Origin: Verrucomicrobiota bacterium | Lineage (GTDB): Bacteria; Verrucomicrobiota; Verrucomicrobiia; Palsa-1439 | NCBI GenBank assembly: GCA_016871575.1 | Contig: VHCW01000004.1 | Location: 1-64,000 of the forward strand | Direction: 5' to 3' | Length of the DNA: 64,000 nucleotides | In this document: positions 8,872 to 16,172 of the stretch, piece by piece | Layout: the number at the start of each line of letters is the position of its first letter | Position numbering within the stretch: the stretch's first letter is position 1 | Position numbers and translations under genes: made by a program | Notes under the pieces: generated by a model | What the model was told of the DNA's origin: nothing | Database searches by the model: none | What the model saw: the letters and a program-made list of their open reading frames with translations, nothing else

Positions 8872-9003
8872 GCTGCCGAACAAGAAGACAAATTCTAAAT
8901 CTGAAACTGCGGTGATGCCCACACCGAAATCGGCGCTTGCCTGACAACTTTGCCAGCGTTATCCTTGCCGTCAAAGGAGAAACAAAAGTCACATAAACCA
9001 ATA

Positions 9004-9177
9004 AACCAAAACCAATTCGCGTAGCTTCGGCTGCTGTCCACAACGAAACGTGGAAACTTCGACTCGACAGTCAGCGTTCGAGGCGCGCCCCGCAAGGGGC
9101 GCGCTGAAATCGCTCTGTCGTGGGCATCCACGTGCCTGTTGTGGGGCGCAAGTAAGTGCGCCCCCTTTTGTTTGGTT
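9004..9177 (+). ncRNA. unidentified multi-stem structured RNA, copy 1
   Basis: Seven helices can be drawn. The closing stem is 9004-9010 with 9171-9177. Next come a UUCG-capped hairpin (9021-9034), TCCAC/GTGGA (9037-9041 with 9050-9054), a long arm CGACAG/CTGTCG (9065-9070 with 9115-9120) continued by AGCG/CGCT, its 10-bp GNRA-capped tip (9083-9104, loop GCAA), a 4-bp hairpin whose loop repeats TCCAC (9123-9136), and GGGGCGC/GCGCCCC (9143-9149 with 9158-9164). The second copy at 14985-15158 keeps the fold while changing both partners in several pairs. Sequence similarity starts further upstream, near 8957. The RNA ends 28 bases before the MORN lipoprotein start, so it may be a leader or a mobile RNA. 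Confidence 0.75.
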
Positions 9178-9205
9178 GCAGCTGAATCGTGCGAGGATGG
9201 AGACT

Positions 9206-10024
9206 ATGAGAAATCTACTCTCGCCTTTGTTTTGGACACTGACGAAAACCTGTTGCGCAGCGACCACTCTGATGCTCATCGGTTGCCAAACGCCGGGAGA
9301 CACTGCCTTCTTCGGTGGAGTATTAGGTGGCCTTGCACCGTTTGCCAAGACCGCGCAAGCTGCAGCGAGCATGAGCGCTATGGGTGCGGCTGCCAGTGGC
9401 TACGCCAATGCTCAGGCAGGCCAAGGCGAGATTACAGTCAACAAAGTTCAACTATCACAGCTTTCAAATTCTAGCCAGCAGAACTCGGCATCTCCTTGGC
9501 GGTTGGGTACCATAACTTCTGTAACTGAATTAAAAATGGGTGATGAATCTGTGTACAGTGGGCAAGTAAGGGAGAGTGCCAATGGGGTGCGTTACCCGCA
9601 CGGTGTTGGTCGAATTCGGCGAGCGGACGGGTCAGAGTATGTCGGCGAATTCGACTACGGACGTCCCCATGGACAAGGAACGGGTACTTGGCTCGATGGA
9701 CGCAAGTACACCGGTGAATGGTCACGTGGTGAACGTCATGGCAGTGGAGTAATGAGCTGGGTTGACGGTGATCGCTACGAAGGCGAGTATTGTTATGGTG
9801 AACCCGGAGGAAATGGAACTTTCACTTATGCAAGTGGTGCCAAGTACAAAGGTGAGTTTTTAGAAGGTAAGTTTAACGGTCAAGGGGTTTACGCATGGAC
9901 AGATGGCAGACAGTACAAAGGCATTTGGCTCAACGGTAATATGAACGGAAGAGGAAAAATGACCTACCCCGATGGTCGAGTGGAAGAAGGTTGGTGGAAA
10001 GACGGTAAATTTCAGGGGCGCTGA
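9206..10024 (+). CDS. MORN-repeat lipoprotein
   Basis: The 272-residue product has a lipoprotein signal (lipobox LIGC, Cys28) and, after a low-complexity linker, six or so MORN repeats from about residue 140 to the end (YVGEFDYGRPHGQGT, YTGEWSRGERHGSGV, YEGEYCYGEPGGNGT and so on). MORN repeats form an open beta meander that binds lipids or proteins. The start at 9206 is set by GAGG at 9193-9196, nine bases upstream; the frame is open back to 9050 but that part is the structured RNA. G+C is visibly lower than in the housekeeping neighbours, suggesting acquisition together with the upstream RNA. Confidence 0.85.
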   Translation: MRNLLSPLFWTLTKTCCAATTLMLIGCQTPGDTAFFGGVLGGLAPFAKTAQAAASMSAMGAAASGYANAQAGQGEITVNKVQLSQLSNSSQQNSASPWRLGTITSVTELKMGDESVYSGQVRESANGVRYPHGVGRIRRADGSEYVGEFDYGRPHGQGTGTWLDGRKYTGEWSRGERHGSGVMSWVDGDRYEGEYCYGEPGGNGTFTYASGAKYKGEFLEGKFNGQGVYAWTDGRQYKGIWLNGNMNGRGKMTYPDGRVEEGWWKDGKFQGR

Positions 10025-10369
10025 ACTTCGACACTAACGATTGTTTGCCTAGCTCTCTGACCACTTCGCGGGCTTGTAGTGCGTTTTCGATCTGGTGTGT
10101 GTAGAGGTCATCTCTCTACTCGATATAGAGCGCCGGGTCAGTCCGCAAATAGCACAAGCGTGGGCACACCGACGCACCCAATAGCGCAGGCGCATTTCCG
10201 CTGATACCTGTCACTGACAGGCATATGTATTACAAGTCCAACAAGTGAGCCAGTGGGCGTTTGACCTGTTGAAACCCTTTCGGGGTTAGTTCGCCAATCT
10301 TGGTGTCGAGGCGGGTAAGCCGGTTTTGTTCCGGCATGTGGATTCTCAATCCGAAACTTGTGACTGCGT
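10025..10369. other. intergenic, repeat debris
   Basis: No gene is supported. Small hairpins are present, such as AACCC-TTTC-GGGTT near 10270 and GCCGG-TTTTGTT-CCGGC near 10320. Open frames here are short, lack ribosome sites and resemble no known family. The segment leads into a run of three larger palindromic elements. Confidence 0.5.
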
Positions 10370-10416
10370 TGGTGTCCCGCGTTTACGCGGCGGGTCCGAC
10401 TGAAGTCGGTACACCA
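10370..10416. repeat. 47-bp cloverleaf palindromic repeat
   Basis: TGGTGT and ACACCA close the element, which encloses two hairpins, CCGCG-TTTA-CGCGG and CCGAC-TGAA-GTCGG. The three-way-junction form is typical of non-autonomous palindromic units moved by REP-associated transposases, but none is encoded in the window. Confidence 0.65.
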
Positions 10417-10466
10417 GCCGCTCATCACGGCATTAGAACGCACAACGAAAAGCCGCTGACAACCGC

Positions 10467-10559
10467 TGTAGCCGCAGGTTTACCCGCCTCTGGCAGCGCC
10501 GAGGGCGACCATGGTTTTACGCCTGCGTTTCCCGCGCAACCATAAAGGTTGCGACTACA
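10467..10559. repeat. 93-bp palindromic element with TGTAG/CTACA ends
   Basis: Terminal TGTAG (10467-10471) and CTACA (10555-10559) enclose CGCAGG/CCTGCG and a perfect GCAACC-ATAAA-GGTTGC hairpin. The TGTAG end is similar to the ends of the 70-bp element at 43645-43714 (TTGTAGGCC), so they may share a mobilising enzyme. Confidence 0.6.
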
Positions 10560-10628
10560 GGAACCCAAGTTTTGTTTGGCGCTCTCAGTCGGCACAAAAA
10601 GGTGCAGGTCGAAGTTTTCAGCAGCAAG

Positions 10629-10690
10629 AGGAACGCCGCCGTCCCGGCGGTCGGAGTCTGGCCTGAAACCGCCGGGACGGCGGCGTTCCT
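10629..10690. repeat. 62-bp element with perfect 23-bp inverted repeats
   Basis: Bases 10629-10651 (beginning AGGAACGCCGCC) are the exact reverse complement of 10668-10690, with a 16-base loop. Perfect arms of this length point to recent movement or ongoing selection. It sits 30 bases upstream of the promoter of the antitoxin-toxin pair. A run of six A follows at once, so on the reverse strand it is preceded and not followed by T. Confidence 0.8.
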
Positions 10691-10716
10691 GCAAAAAAGG
10701 AATCTTGCAGGTGCCT

Positions 10717-10725
10717 TGCTATAAT
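10717..10725 (+). promoter_or_regulatory. extended -10 promoter of the AbrB/PIN module
   Basis: TGCTATAAT matches a TGnTATAAT extended -10 hexamer exactly, 40 bases before the antitoxin ATG. No good -35 lies 17 bases upstream, which extended -10 promoters tolerate. The adjacent TAATTGTAATGTAA could be an operator for autoregulation, by analogy with other such modules. Confidence 0.6.
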
Positions 10726-10764
10726 TGTAATGTAAGGCGAACGTTAAAAGGAAAGGAAACTGAC

Positions 10765-11013
10765 ATGCTTACTTCCACGCTGACGAGCAAGGGGCAGACG
10801 ACACTGCCCCGACGGATCCGCGAGGCGTTGGGCCTGCATCCGCGCGACCGCATCCTGTACGAGCTGGCCGACGGCAAGGCGGTGTTGCGACCATTGAAAG
10901 GTGATGTGCTGGGGTTGCGCGGCTCGGTGCGTCCGCGCCAGCGCCCCGAGGATTTCACAGAGGCGCGGCGCTCGGTGCAACGGAAGGTGGCGCAGGCTGC
11001 CGCGAAGGAGTGA
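10765..11013 (+). CDS. SpoVT-AbrB domain antitoxin of a PIN toxin pair
   Basis: The 82-residue protein starts with a swapped-hairpin DNA-binding domain (SKGQTTLPRRIREALGLHPRDRILYELADGKAVLRPL, about residues 8-45; the VTIPKEIR-like core is TTLPRRIR). Its C-terminal tail rich in Arg, Glu and Ala would block the toxin. The ATG at 10765 follows AAAGGAAA-type sequence; the frame is open upstream but crosses the 62-bp inverted repeat. The toxin gene begins three bases after its stop. This is the usual order, antitoxin first and acting as repressor of its own promoter. Confidence 0.85.
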   Translation: MLTSTLTSKGQTTLPRRIREALGLHPRDRILYELADGKAVLRPLKGDVLGLRGSVRPRQRPEDFTEARRSVQRKVAQAAAKE

Positions 11014-11016
11014 GCA

Positions 11017-11424
11017 ATGGCCACGACTTTGTTGTTGGACACAAACGTTCTGGTGCGATTCCTCACCAACGATGACCCGCGCAAGGCCGATCGTTGCGAC
11101 AAGCTGTTCCGCCGGGCGGCCAAGGGCGAGGTGACACTTCGTCTTTCCGATGTGTGCCTTGCCGAACTGGTCTGGACGCTGGAATCATACTATCGGCTCG
11201 ACCGTCAGGACATTGCCGCCAAGATCACCGCCGTGTTGAACACGGACGGATTCGAGGCGGAGAACGAGACATTGTGGCTGGACGCCATGCGCCGCTACGC
11301 GGAATCCAATGTGGATTTGATGGACGCTTATCACGCCGCACAAGCCGCGCAGGCCAGTTGGCCGGTCTGCTCGTATGACCGGGACCTCGACCAGTTTCAC
11401 GACGTTCAACGCGTGGAGCCATGA
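11017..11424 (+). CDS. PIN-domain ribonuclease toxin (VapC-like)
   Basis: The 135-residue PIN domain keeps the acidic metal-binding residues: Asp8 (LLDTNVLVRFL), Glu50 (CLAELVW), Asp103 (DLMDAYHAA) and Asp121/Asp123 (SYDRDLDQF). VapC toxins cleave tRNA or rRNA when released from their antitoxin. GGAG inside the last antitoxin codons provides the ribosome site, and the spacing of three bases implies tight coupling. The pair is complete and looks functional, unlike the DUF433/DUF5615 pair later in the window. Confidence 0.9.
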   Translation: MATTLLLDTNVLVRFLTNDDPRKADRCDKLFRRAAKGEVTLRLSDVCLAELVWTLESYYRLDRQDIAAKITAVLNTDGFEAENETLWLDAMRRYAESNVDLMDAYHAAQAAQASWPVCSYDRDLDQFHDVQRVEP

Positions 11425-11479
11425 AGCCTGTTCCTGATTGCTGAATGAAACATCTGCGCGCGCGTCTGACGCTTACACC

Positions 11480-12695
11480 ATGATCAAGAACTTATCCCGC
11501 CGAAGATTTCTCAGCGCCGTGCTTGCCTCGGCGACTGCGCCGCTGTTCATTCCCGCCAACGCGCTCGGTCGCGGTGACCGTCCCGCGCCGAGCAACCGTC
11601 TGGTGTTTGGCTCCATCGGCGTCGGCGGACGCGGCTCGGGCAACACGAAGACGATGGTCGGCTTCAGCGAAGTCCAGATGGTCGCGATCTGCGATGTGCG
11701 CGAAGACAAACGCACCGCCGCCAAGGGTTACGTTGACAAACAATACGGCAACACCTCCTGCGCCGCGGTCAACGATTTCCGCGAGATCACGCGCCGCGAT
11801 GACATTGACGGCATTCTCATCGGCACGCCCGATCACTGGCACGTGCCGATTGCCATTGACGCGATGCGCCACGGCAAGGACGTCTTTTGCGAGAAGCCGG
11901 AGACGCTCACCATCGGCGAAGGCCGTCAACTCATCGAGGCCGTCAAGCGAACCGGCCGCGTTTACTCCGGCGGCAGCCAGCGCGTCTGGGGCGATTACAA
12001 CTGGTTTCACAAAATGGTCCGTGGCGGCGCCATCGGCGAGGTGAAGGAAGTCTGGGTCAATGTCGGCGGCCCATCGCGTCCGAGCAACCTACCCGAAGAA
12101 CCGATGATGCCCGGCCTCGACTGGGAACTCTGGCTCGGTCCCGCCCCGTGGGTGCCGTTCAACGAGAAACTCCTCAAATTCCGCACGTGGCGCGACTACT
12201 CCGGCGGCGGCATGACCGACTGGGGCGCGCACACGTTCGGCGGCGCGCTCTTCGCCTGCAACCTCCACATGACCGGCCCTGTTCGGATCGTTCCGCCCGA
12301 TGGAAAGGATTTTCCACAACTCACCTACATCTTCGCCAACGGCATCCGCATCTACCACGCTCCCGGAAGCAAACGCCTCAGATTTCGCGGCACCAAACGC
12401 GAAATCTCCGATGCCGACGCCAAACTCATCCCCGCGCCGAACATTTTCATCCCGAATTACAAAGGCGGCGGCACGCTGCCTGGCGATTTCCTTCACTGCA
12501 TCAGGACCCGGCAGCAACCGTTCCGCCACGTCGAGACCGTATCATCGCACCGTCAGTTTCTGTCACCTCGGCAACCTCGCCTACTGGCTTGACCGCCCGC
12601 TGAAATGGGATCCCGCGAAAGAACAATTCATCGGCGACGACGAAGCCAACCGCTGGCTTGCCCGTCCCAGCCGTGCGAGGTGGCAAATCGCATGA
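11480..12695 (+). pseudogene. Gfo/Idh/MocA family oxidoreductase, frameshifted near its 3' end
   Basis: This is a Tat-exported (NLSRRRFLSAVLA) NAD(P)-binding oxidoreductase with Rossmann motif GSIGVGGRGSG and the EKP-type motif FCEKPETLTI. The frame opened at 11480 stops at 12592 with a tail unlike the family. The expected ending (HRTVSFCHLGNLAYWLDRPLKWD, then DDEANRWLARP) is present in another frame and stops at 12693-12695. The switch lies at about 12535-12552. That second stop overlaps the next gene's ATG (ATGA), which supports it as the ancestral end. It is either a one-base indel in the genome or an assembly error; sugar substrate unknown. Confidence 0.85.
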
Positions 12696-14452
12696 GAACA
12701 ATCCGAAACCGAGTCCGCGAGACCTGCGCAGCAAATTCGAATATCGAAATCCGAAACAAGCACGAAGCCCAAATGACCAAAACCGTTTTGAACATTGCCG
12801 CAATTCGAATTTGTTTCGGATTTCGGATTTTGTGCTTCGGATTTGTCCTCCTTGCCGCCACGCCGCTGTTTGCCGCAGCGAAACAGAGTCCTTACTTCGC
12901 GGTCCCGCTGCCGCCAGTGCCCGACAAAGTCACTCCCGCCGTCCAACTCACCGGCAAGGAGACGCCCGGCCAACTCGTCGCCGCCTACGTCAACGCCATC
13001 AAAAGCCTTTTGCCCGGCCTCGCCAGCGCGGACGAACAAGCTCTGTTTACTCTCGAAGCCACTGTCCACCACGCCGGAAGACCCGGTGCCGAAGCCGAGA
13101 GGCTCGCCTGCTGCAACGCCATCATCGCGGCGCTCAATGCCCCCTCGCGTGTCAAATCACACTTGCTCCACCAACTCCAAGTCATCGGCAAAGCCGAGAG
13201 CGTCCCCGCGCTCATCAAGCTGCTCAACGACCCCGACCCGCACGTCGCCAGCGACGCCCGCATTGCGCTCGACGCCAATCCGGCGTGTCCGGAACAATAC
13301 CGGAGCATTGCCAAACTCGATGTCCCCGTTCGCAGGGACGTTGCGTTACGCGCCAAACTCCTTGCTGCCGGCGACAATGCCGGCCCCGAAATGATCCGCT
13401 GGCTCACCGGCGACGATGCCGTGGGGCGCATGGTCGCGCTGGGCATGATCAAGGAACTTGGCCCCGCCGGGCGCAAACAACTCGTTGCCGGCGCCGGCAA
13501 CCTTCCGCCGGCGACCAAGGCGATTGTCATCGAGTCGCTCGCCAACCTCGACGACAAATCCGTGTTGCCGCTGGCGCGCGCCAGCCTCAAGAGTCCTGAT
13601 CCGTTGCTTCAATCCGCTGGACTGACCGCGCTGGCGCGGCTCGACGACCCCGAAGCCGATGACGCCGTCATTGCCGCGATGAACGACGCGACCGGCGAGG
13701 TGAAATGCAGCCTCATCGGCGTCATGGCCCAGCGCGGCAAACACAGCGCCGTGCCGGCGCTGCTCGCCGTCACCGGCAATCCGGACGCCAATGTCGTAAA
13801 AGCGGCCTGCCGCGCCCTCGGCGAACTCGCCGACGCCGGCGATCTGCCGGTGTTGCTCGATCAATTTCCCGAGGTTGCCGCGAAGGCGCTCGGAAAGATC
13901 GCTCCCGACACCGGTGCCGAGCTTGTCCAAGCCGCGCTGAGTCGCGCGAAGGACAAGGCTGCGCGTGCCGCGTTGTTGAAAATGTTCCGGTATTGTACCG
14001 GCCCGAAGGCGCTGGCGGCGTTGCAGGCGGCGTTGCAGGACAAGGATGTTTCCATCCGCGAAGCGGCTGTGCGGACGCTGGCCGATTGGCCGGACCCGGT
14101 GGTATTGGACACACTCGCCGCCATTTACCAGAAGCCGGAGAAACCGGCGTTCAGCATTGTGGCGTTGCGGGGCATCGTCCGCCTCGCATCCTCGGCCAAC
14201 AAACAGCCGACACCCGAACTCGTCGCGCGCTACCGTCAACTGCTGGCCGACGCGCGCAGCGACGACGACCGCCGCCGCGTGCTTGGCGCGCTTGGCGGCT
14301 GCGGACACGTGGCCGCGTTGGAGCTTGCCGTCGCGCAACTGGCGACGCCGAACCTGCGCGCCGAGGCCGCGGCGGCGGTGAAGAACATCGCCGCGCTGGT
14401 CAAGAGGCAGCACCCGAAGGAATCGAAAGCCGCGCTGCAACGGTTGAAGTAA
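12692..14452 (+). CDS. HEAT-repeat protein, secreted or membrane-anchored
   Basis: The 586-residue product, after an N-terminal leader, is a solenoid of HEAT/PBS-lyase-type repeats from about residue 150 onward (VPALIKLLNDPDPHVASDARIAL, SAVPALLAVTGNPDANVVKAACRALGEL, ALAALQAALQDKDVSIREAAVRTL). Such solenoids are protein-binding scaffolds. The ATG at 12692 overlaps the oxidoreductase stop; an internal ATG at 12773 would begin directly before the hydrophobic leader. The leader itself (IRICFGFRILCFGFVLLAATPLFA) is encoded by a TTCGGATTT/AAATCCGAA repeat, so the export signal seems to have come from a mobile palindrome. Confidence 0.85.
   Translation: MRTIRNRVRETCAANSNIEIRNKHEAQMTKTVLNIAAIRICFGFRILCFGFVLLAATPLFAAAKQSPYFAVPLPPVPDKVTPAVQLTGKETPGQLVAAYVNAIKSLLPGLASADEQALFTLEATVHHAGRPGAEAERLACCNAIIAALNAPSRVKSHLLHQLQVIGKAESVPALIKLLNDPDPHVASDARIALDANPACPEQYRSIAKLDVPVRRDVALRAKLLAAGDNAGPEMIRWLTGDDAVGRMVALGMIKELGPAGRKQLVAGAGNLPPATKAIVIESLANLDDKSVLPLARASLKSPDPLLQSAGLTALARLDDPEADDAVIAAMNDATGEVKCSLIGVMAQRGKHSAVPALLAVTGNPDANVVKAACRALGELADAGDLPVLLDQFPEVAAKALGKIAPDTGAELVQAALSRAKDKAARAALLKMFRYCTGPKALAALQAALQDKDVSIREAAVRTLADWPDPVVLDTLAAIYQKPEKPAFSIVALRGIVRLASSANKQPTPELVARYRQLLADARSDDDRRRVLGALGGCGHVAALELAVAQLATPNLRAEAAAAVKNIAALVKRQHPKESKAALQRLK
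12733..12846. repeat. AAATCCGAA/TTCGGATTT palindromic repeat inside a coding region
   Basis: The left arm (12733-12767) is built from TTCGAA and AAATCCGAAA units and the right arm (12802-12846) from their complements, so the two arms can pair imperfectly across about 35 bases. The same kind of TTCGAAA unit sits within purL at 17334-17365. The element contributes residues to the N-terminus of the HEAT-repeat protein without breaking the frame. Confidence 0.7.
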
Positions 14453-14602
14453 CTCCGGGACTGTGCGCGGTCTGGAGACCCGCGCACAACAGGGCTGTGT
14501 TTGTTCGGCGGAGTTCGGCGCAGGTCTCTGACCGCGCCGCGGGCTTGACCGAAGGTCTCCTTTCCGGTGGATAAAGGCCACCAGAAAGCGTAGGATATTG
14601 CC
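14453..14602. repeat. repeat-rich intergenic spacer with a perfect hairpin
   Basis: TGTGCGCGG and CCGCGCACA (14462-14488) form a hairpin around TCTGGAGA. Further GGTCTC-containing words follow (CAGGTCTCTGACC, GAAGGTCTCC), similar to the ends of the element at 8807-8871. No terminator T-tract is present. Confidence 0.5.
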
Positions 14603-14863
14603 ATGACGATCACCAAGAAAACAGTCGCTGAGAAGATCGCCGCGTATCTCCACCACGAGATCACGCTGGCGCAACTGGTGGACTGGTCGGAGAGCGCGCT
14701 GATGGACGGCGAGCTTGCCGAGCGCGACGCGCAAACGCTTTCATCCGTCATCGCACGTCTCGGTGTGGCTGACGTGCGCGCCTTCGGGCTGGCATGGGAA
14801 GACTGCAAAGAACTGCTCCACAAACTCAGATTCTCCTCTCGCGTGGAAGTCGTCGCCGCCTGA
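14603..14863 (+). CDS. small conserved hypothetical protein
   Basis: The 86-residue soluble helical protein has a coherent codon pattern and recognisable conserved-looking core (EKIAAYLHHEITLAQLVDW, then LGVADVRAFGLAWEDC). I recognise the general pattern of small proteins seen next to toxin or regulatory genes but cannot name a family. There is no signal peptide. The spacing to the HEAT-repeat gene (150 bases with repeats) argues for its own promoter. The structured RNA copy 2 follows it. Confidence 0.6.
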   Translation: MTITKKTVAEKIAAYLHHEITLAQLVDWSESALMDGELAERDAQTLSSVIARLGVADVRAFGLAWEDCKELLHKLRFSSRVEVVAA

Positions 14864-14984
14864 CAGCCTGCCGGAACAAAGCCGGTTCATCGCGACAACT
14901 TCGACAATTTCGTTCTTGCCCGGTCATCTTCGATGGCGTTATTCTCCACACCGAAAGGAACACTTACAACGTAACGAACCAATA

Positions 14985-15158
14985 ACCCAAAACCAATTCG
15001 CGTAGCTTCGGCTGCTGTCCACATCGAAACGTGGAAATTTCGCATGGCAAGCAGCGCAATGAAGCGCGCCCCGCAAGGGGCGTGCTGAAAGCGCCTTGCC
15101 ATGGGCATCCACGTGCCTGATGTGGGGTGTAAGTAAGTGCGCCCCGTTTTGTTTGGGC
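14985..15158 (+). ncRNA. unidentified multi-stem structured RNA, copy 2
   Basis: This is the same fold as 9004-9177. The closing stem CCCAAA/TTTGGG (14986-14991 with 15152-15157) has a C-G pair where copy 1 has A-T. The long arm is CATGGCAAG/CTTGCCATG (15043-15051 with 15095-15103) against CGACAG/CTGTCG in copy 1. The GCAA-capped tip (15064-15085) has one G-C changed to G-U, and the last hairpin (15124-15130 with 15139-15145) has two C-G pairs changed to U-G. The UUCG hairpin and the TCCAC motifs are unchanged. It ends 34 bases before a strong ribosome site and start codon. Confidence 0.75.
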
Positions 15159-15191
15159 TACAGACGGAAGACCCGCGAGAAGGAGATTGAA

Positions 15192-15533
15192 ATGTTTGCG
15201 TTTGCACCAGATTCACATCACTTGTTGCCCATCTTGTTAGCGGTGCTGCCGCAGTCCTTTGTCGCCGCTCTTATCGCACGAAGGAAAGGGCATAACTTCT
15301 GGAGATGGTTCCTTCTGGGAATCGGAATAACGATAGGATCAGGCTTACTCGCGCTCCTTGCTTTCGTTTACGGAGGCGCTATTGGACGACTGGTTGCCAT
15401 CGCAGTTGTTCTCTTGGCTGCGCCGATTATTGCGCTATTCCTCAAGCGGAAGGAACAAGAACGACCCGTAGCACATCAACCTGTTCAGTCTCCAACTCAT
15501 GTCACACCAGATTCAGGTAGGAGAGGGTCGTGA
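15192..15533 (+). CDS. small membrane protein of unknown function
   Basis: The 113-residue product has three hydrophobic segments (about 12-28, 41-65 and 70-92) and a polar, Lys/Arg- then Pro/Gln-rich tail (KRKEQERPVAHQP). The start is fixed by AAGGAG at 15179-15184, seven bases before the ATG. The second segment with basic residues before it (ARRKGHNFWRWFLLGIGITIG) is typical of small integral membrane proteins, but no family is recognised. It overlaps the next gene by GTGA. Base composition is poorer in G+C than purL downstream, so it is likely cargo acquired with the RNA. Confidence 0.75.
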   Translation: MFAFAPDSHHLLPILLAVLPQSFVAALIARRKGHNFWRWFLLGIGITIGSGLLALLAFVYGGAIGRLVAIAVVLLAAPIIALFLKRKEQERPVAHQPVQSPTHVTPDSGRRGS

Positions 15534-15934
15534 AGGCTATTCGTTACATTTTGTGCGGCATTTTTGCCATTCTGACTTTGATAATGCTTGTTGACTGGAT
15601 CGCGGAAGGAAAACCACGGGAAATCCCCTACCGAGTAGCCATTTTGACCGTACTCGGCAATCTGTCGTGGCTTAGCTTTCCTAACCGCAAAGGTTCGATG
15701 CCATTGGGACTGCTTTGGGGCGAGTTTGTTCTCGCGGGACTTTACATTGTGGTTGCTGGTATCCGACTACATGCTGTCGCGTCACCAGAATTTCAGCGCA
15801 GTCATCTTTTCACGCAAGACACCGAAATGTGGTATGCACAACAAGATTTGCACATGGCTACAACTGCTCTTGTGGTTTTTGGAGTCGTTCTATTGGCGAG
15901 AAAAATTGAATCACGAAACCAAACGACCAAATAA
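15530..15934 (+). CDS. small membrane protein, coupled to the preceding gene
   Basis: The 134-residue protein begins at a GTG that overlaps the upstream stop (GTGA) with GGAG before it. Four hydrophobic segments are visible (about 5-22, 36-50, 57-80 and 108-125). No motif identifies it. Low G+C and position after structured RNA copy 2 mark it as part of the same accessory pair. Confidence 0.7.
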   Translation: MKAIRYILCGIFAILTLIMLVDWIAEGKPREIPYRVAILTVLGNLSWLSFPNRKGSMPLGLLWGEFVLAGLYIVVAGIRLHAVASPEFQRSHLFTQDTEMWYAQQDLHMATTALVVFGVVLLARKIESRNQTTK

Positions 15935-16172
15935 TACTCTTCCGAAAATCTCGTTCGACGAATTGAGAGGCTTGTGTGTTGGGGAGACAGGCCACACTGT
16001 TCAGCCGTCGTACCGGAAACGCGGCGACGGAGTGCTGCGACTACAACGAATGACTCCCAGAACATGACGCTCATCCGATTCTGTCTCCTGACTTCTGAAT
16101 TCTGACTCCTTTTCCCAACAAGGCGGCATTGCAATCTGGCGGGGATTGGCTACACTGCGCGGCGAATTTCCC

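Noticed and set aside
9143..9170. Intrinsic terminator before the MORN gene
   Set aside because: The hairpin and TTTT are part of the larger fold; the T-rich strand pairs in the closing stem, and a gene starts 30 bases on. Transcriptional attenuation remains possible.
8957..9177. Integron attC site for the RNA-containing repeat
   Set aside because: GTTATCC and GTTATTC at the border do not match GTTRRRY, and the internal arms show RNA-type covariation including G-U pairs.
10370..10690. CRISPR array
   Set aside because: The three palindromes differ from one another and have no regular spacing.
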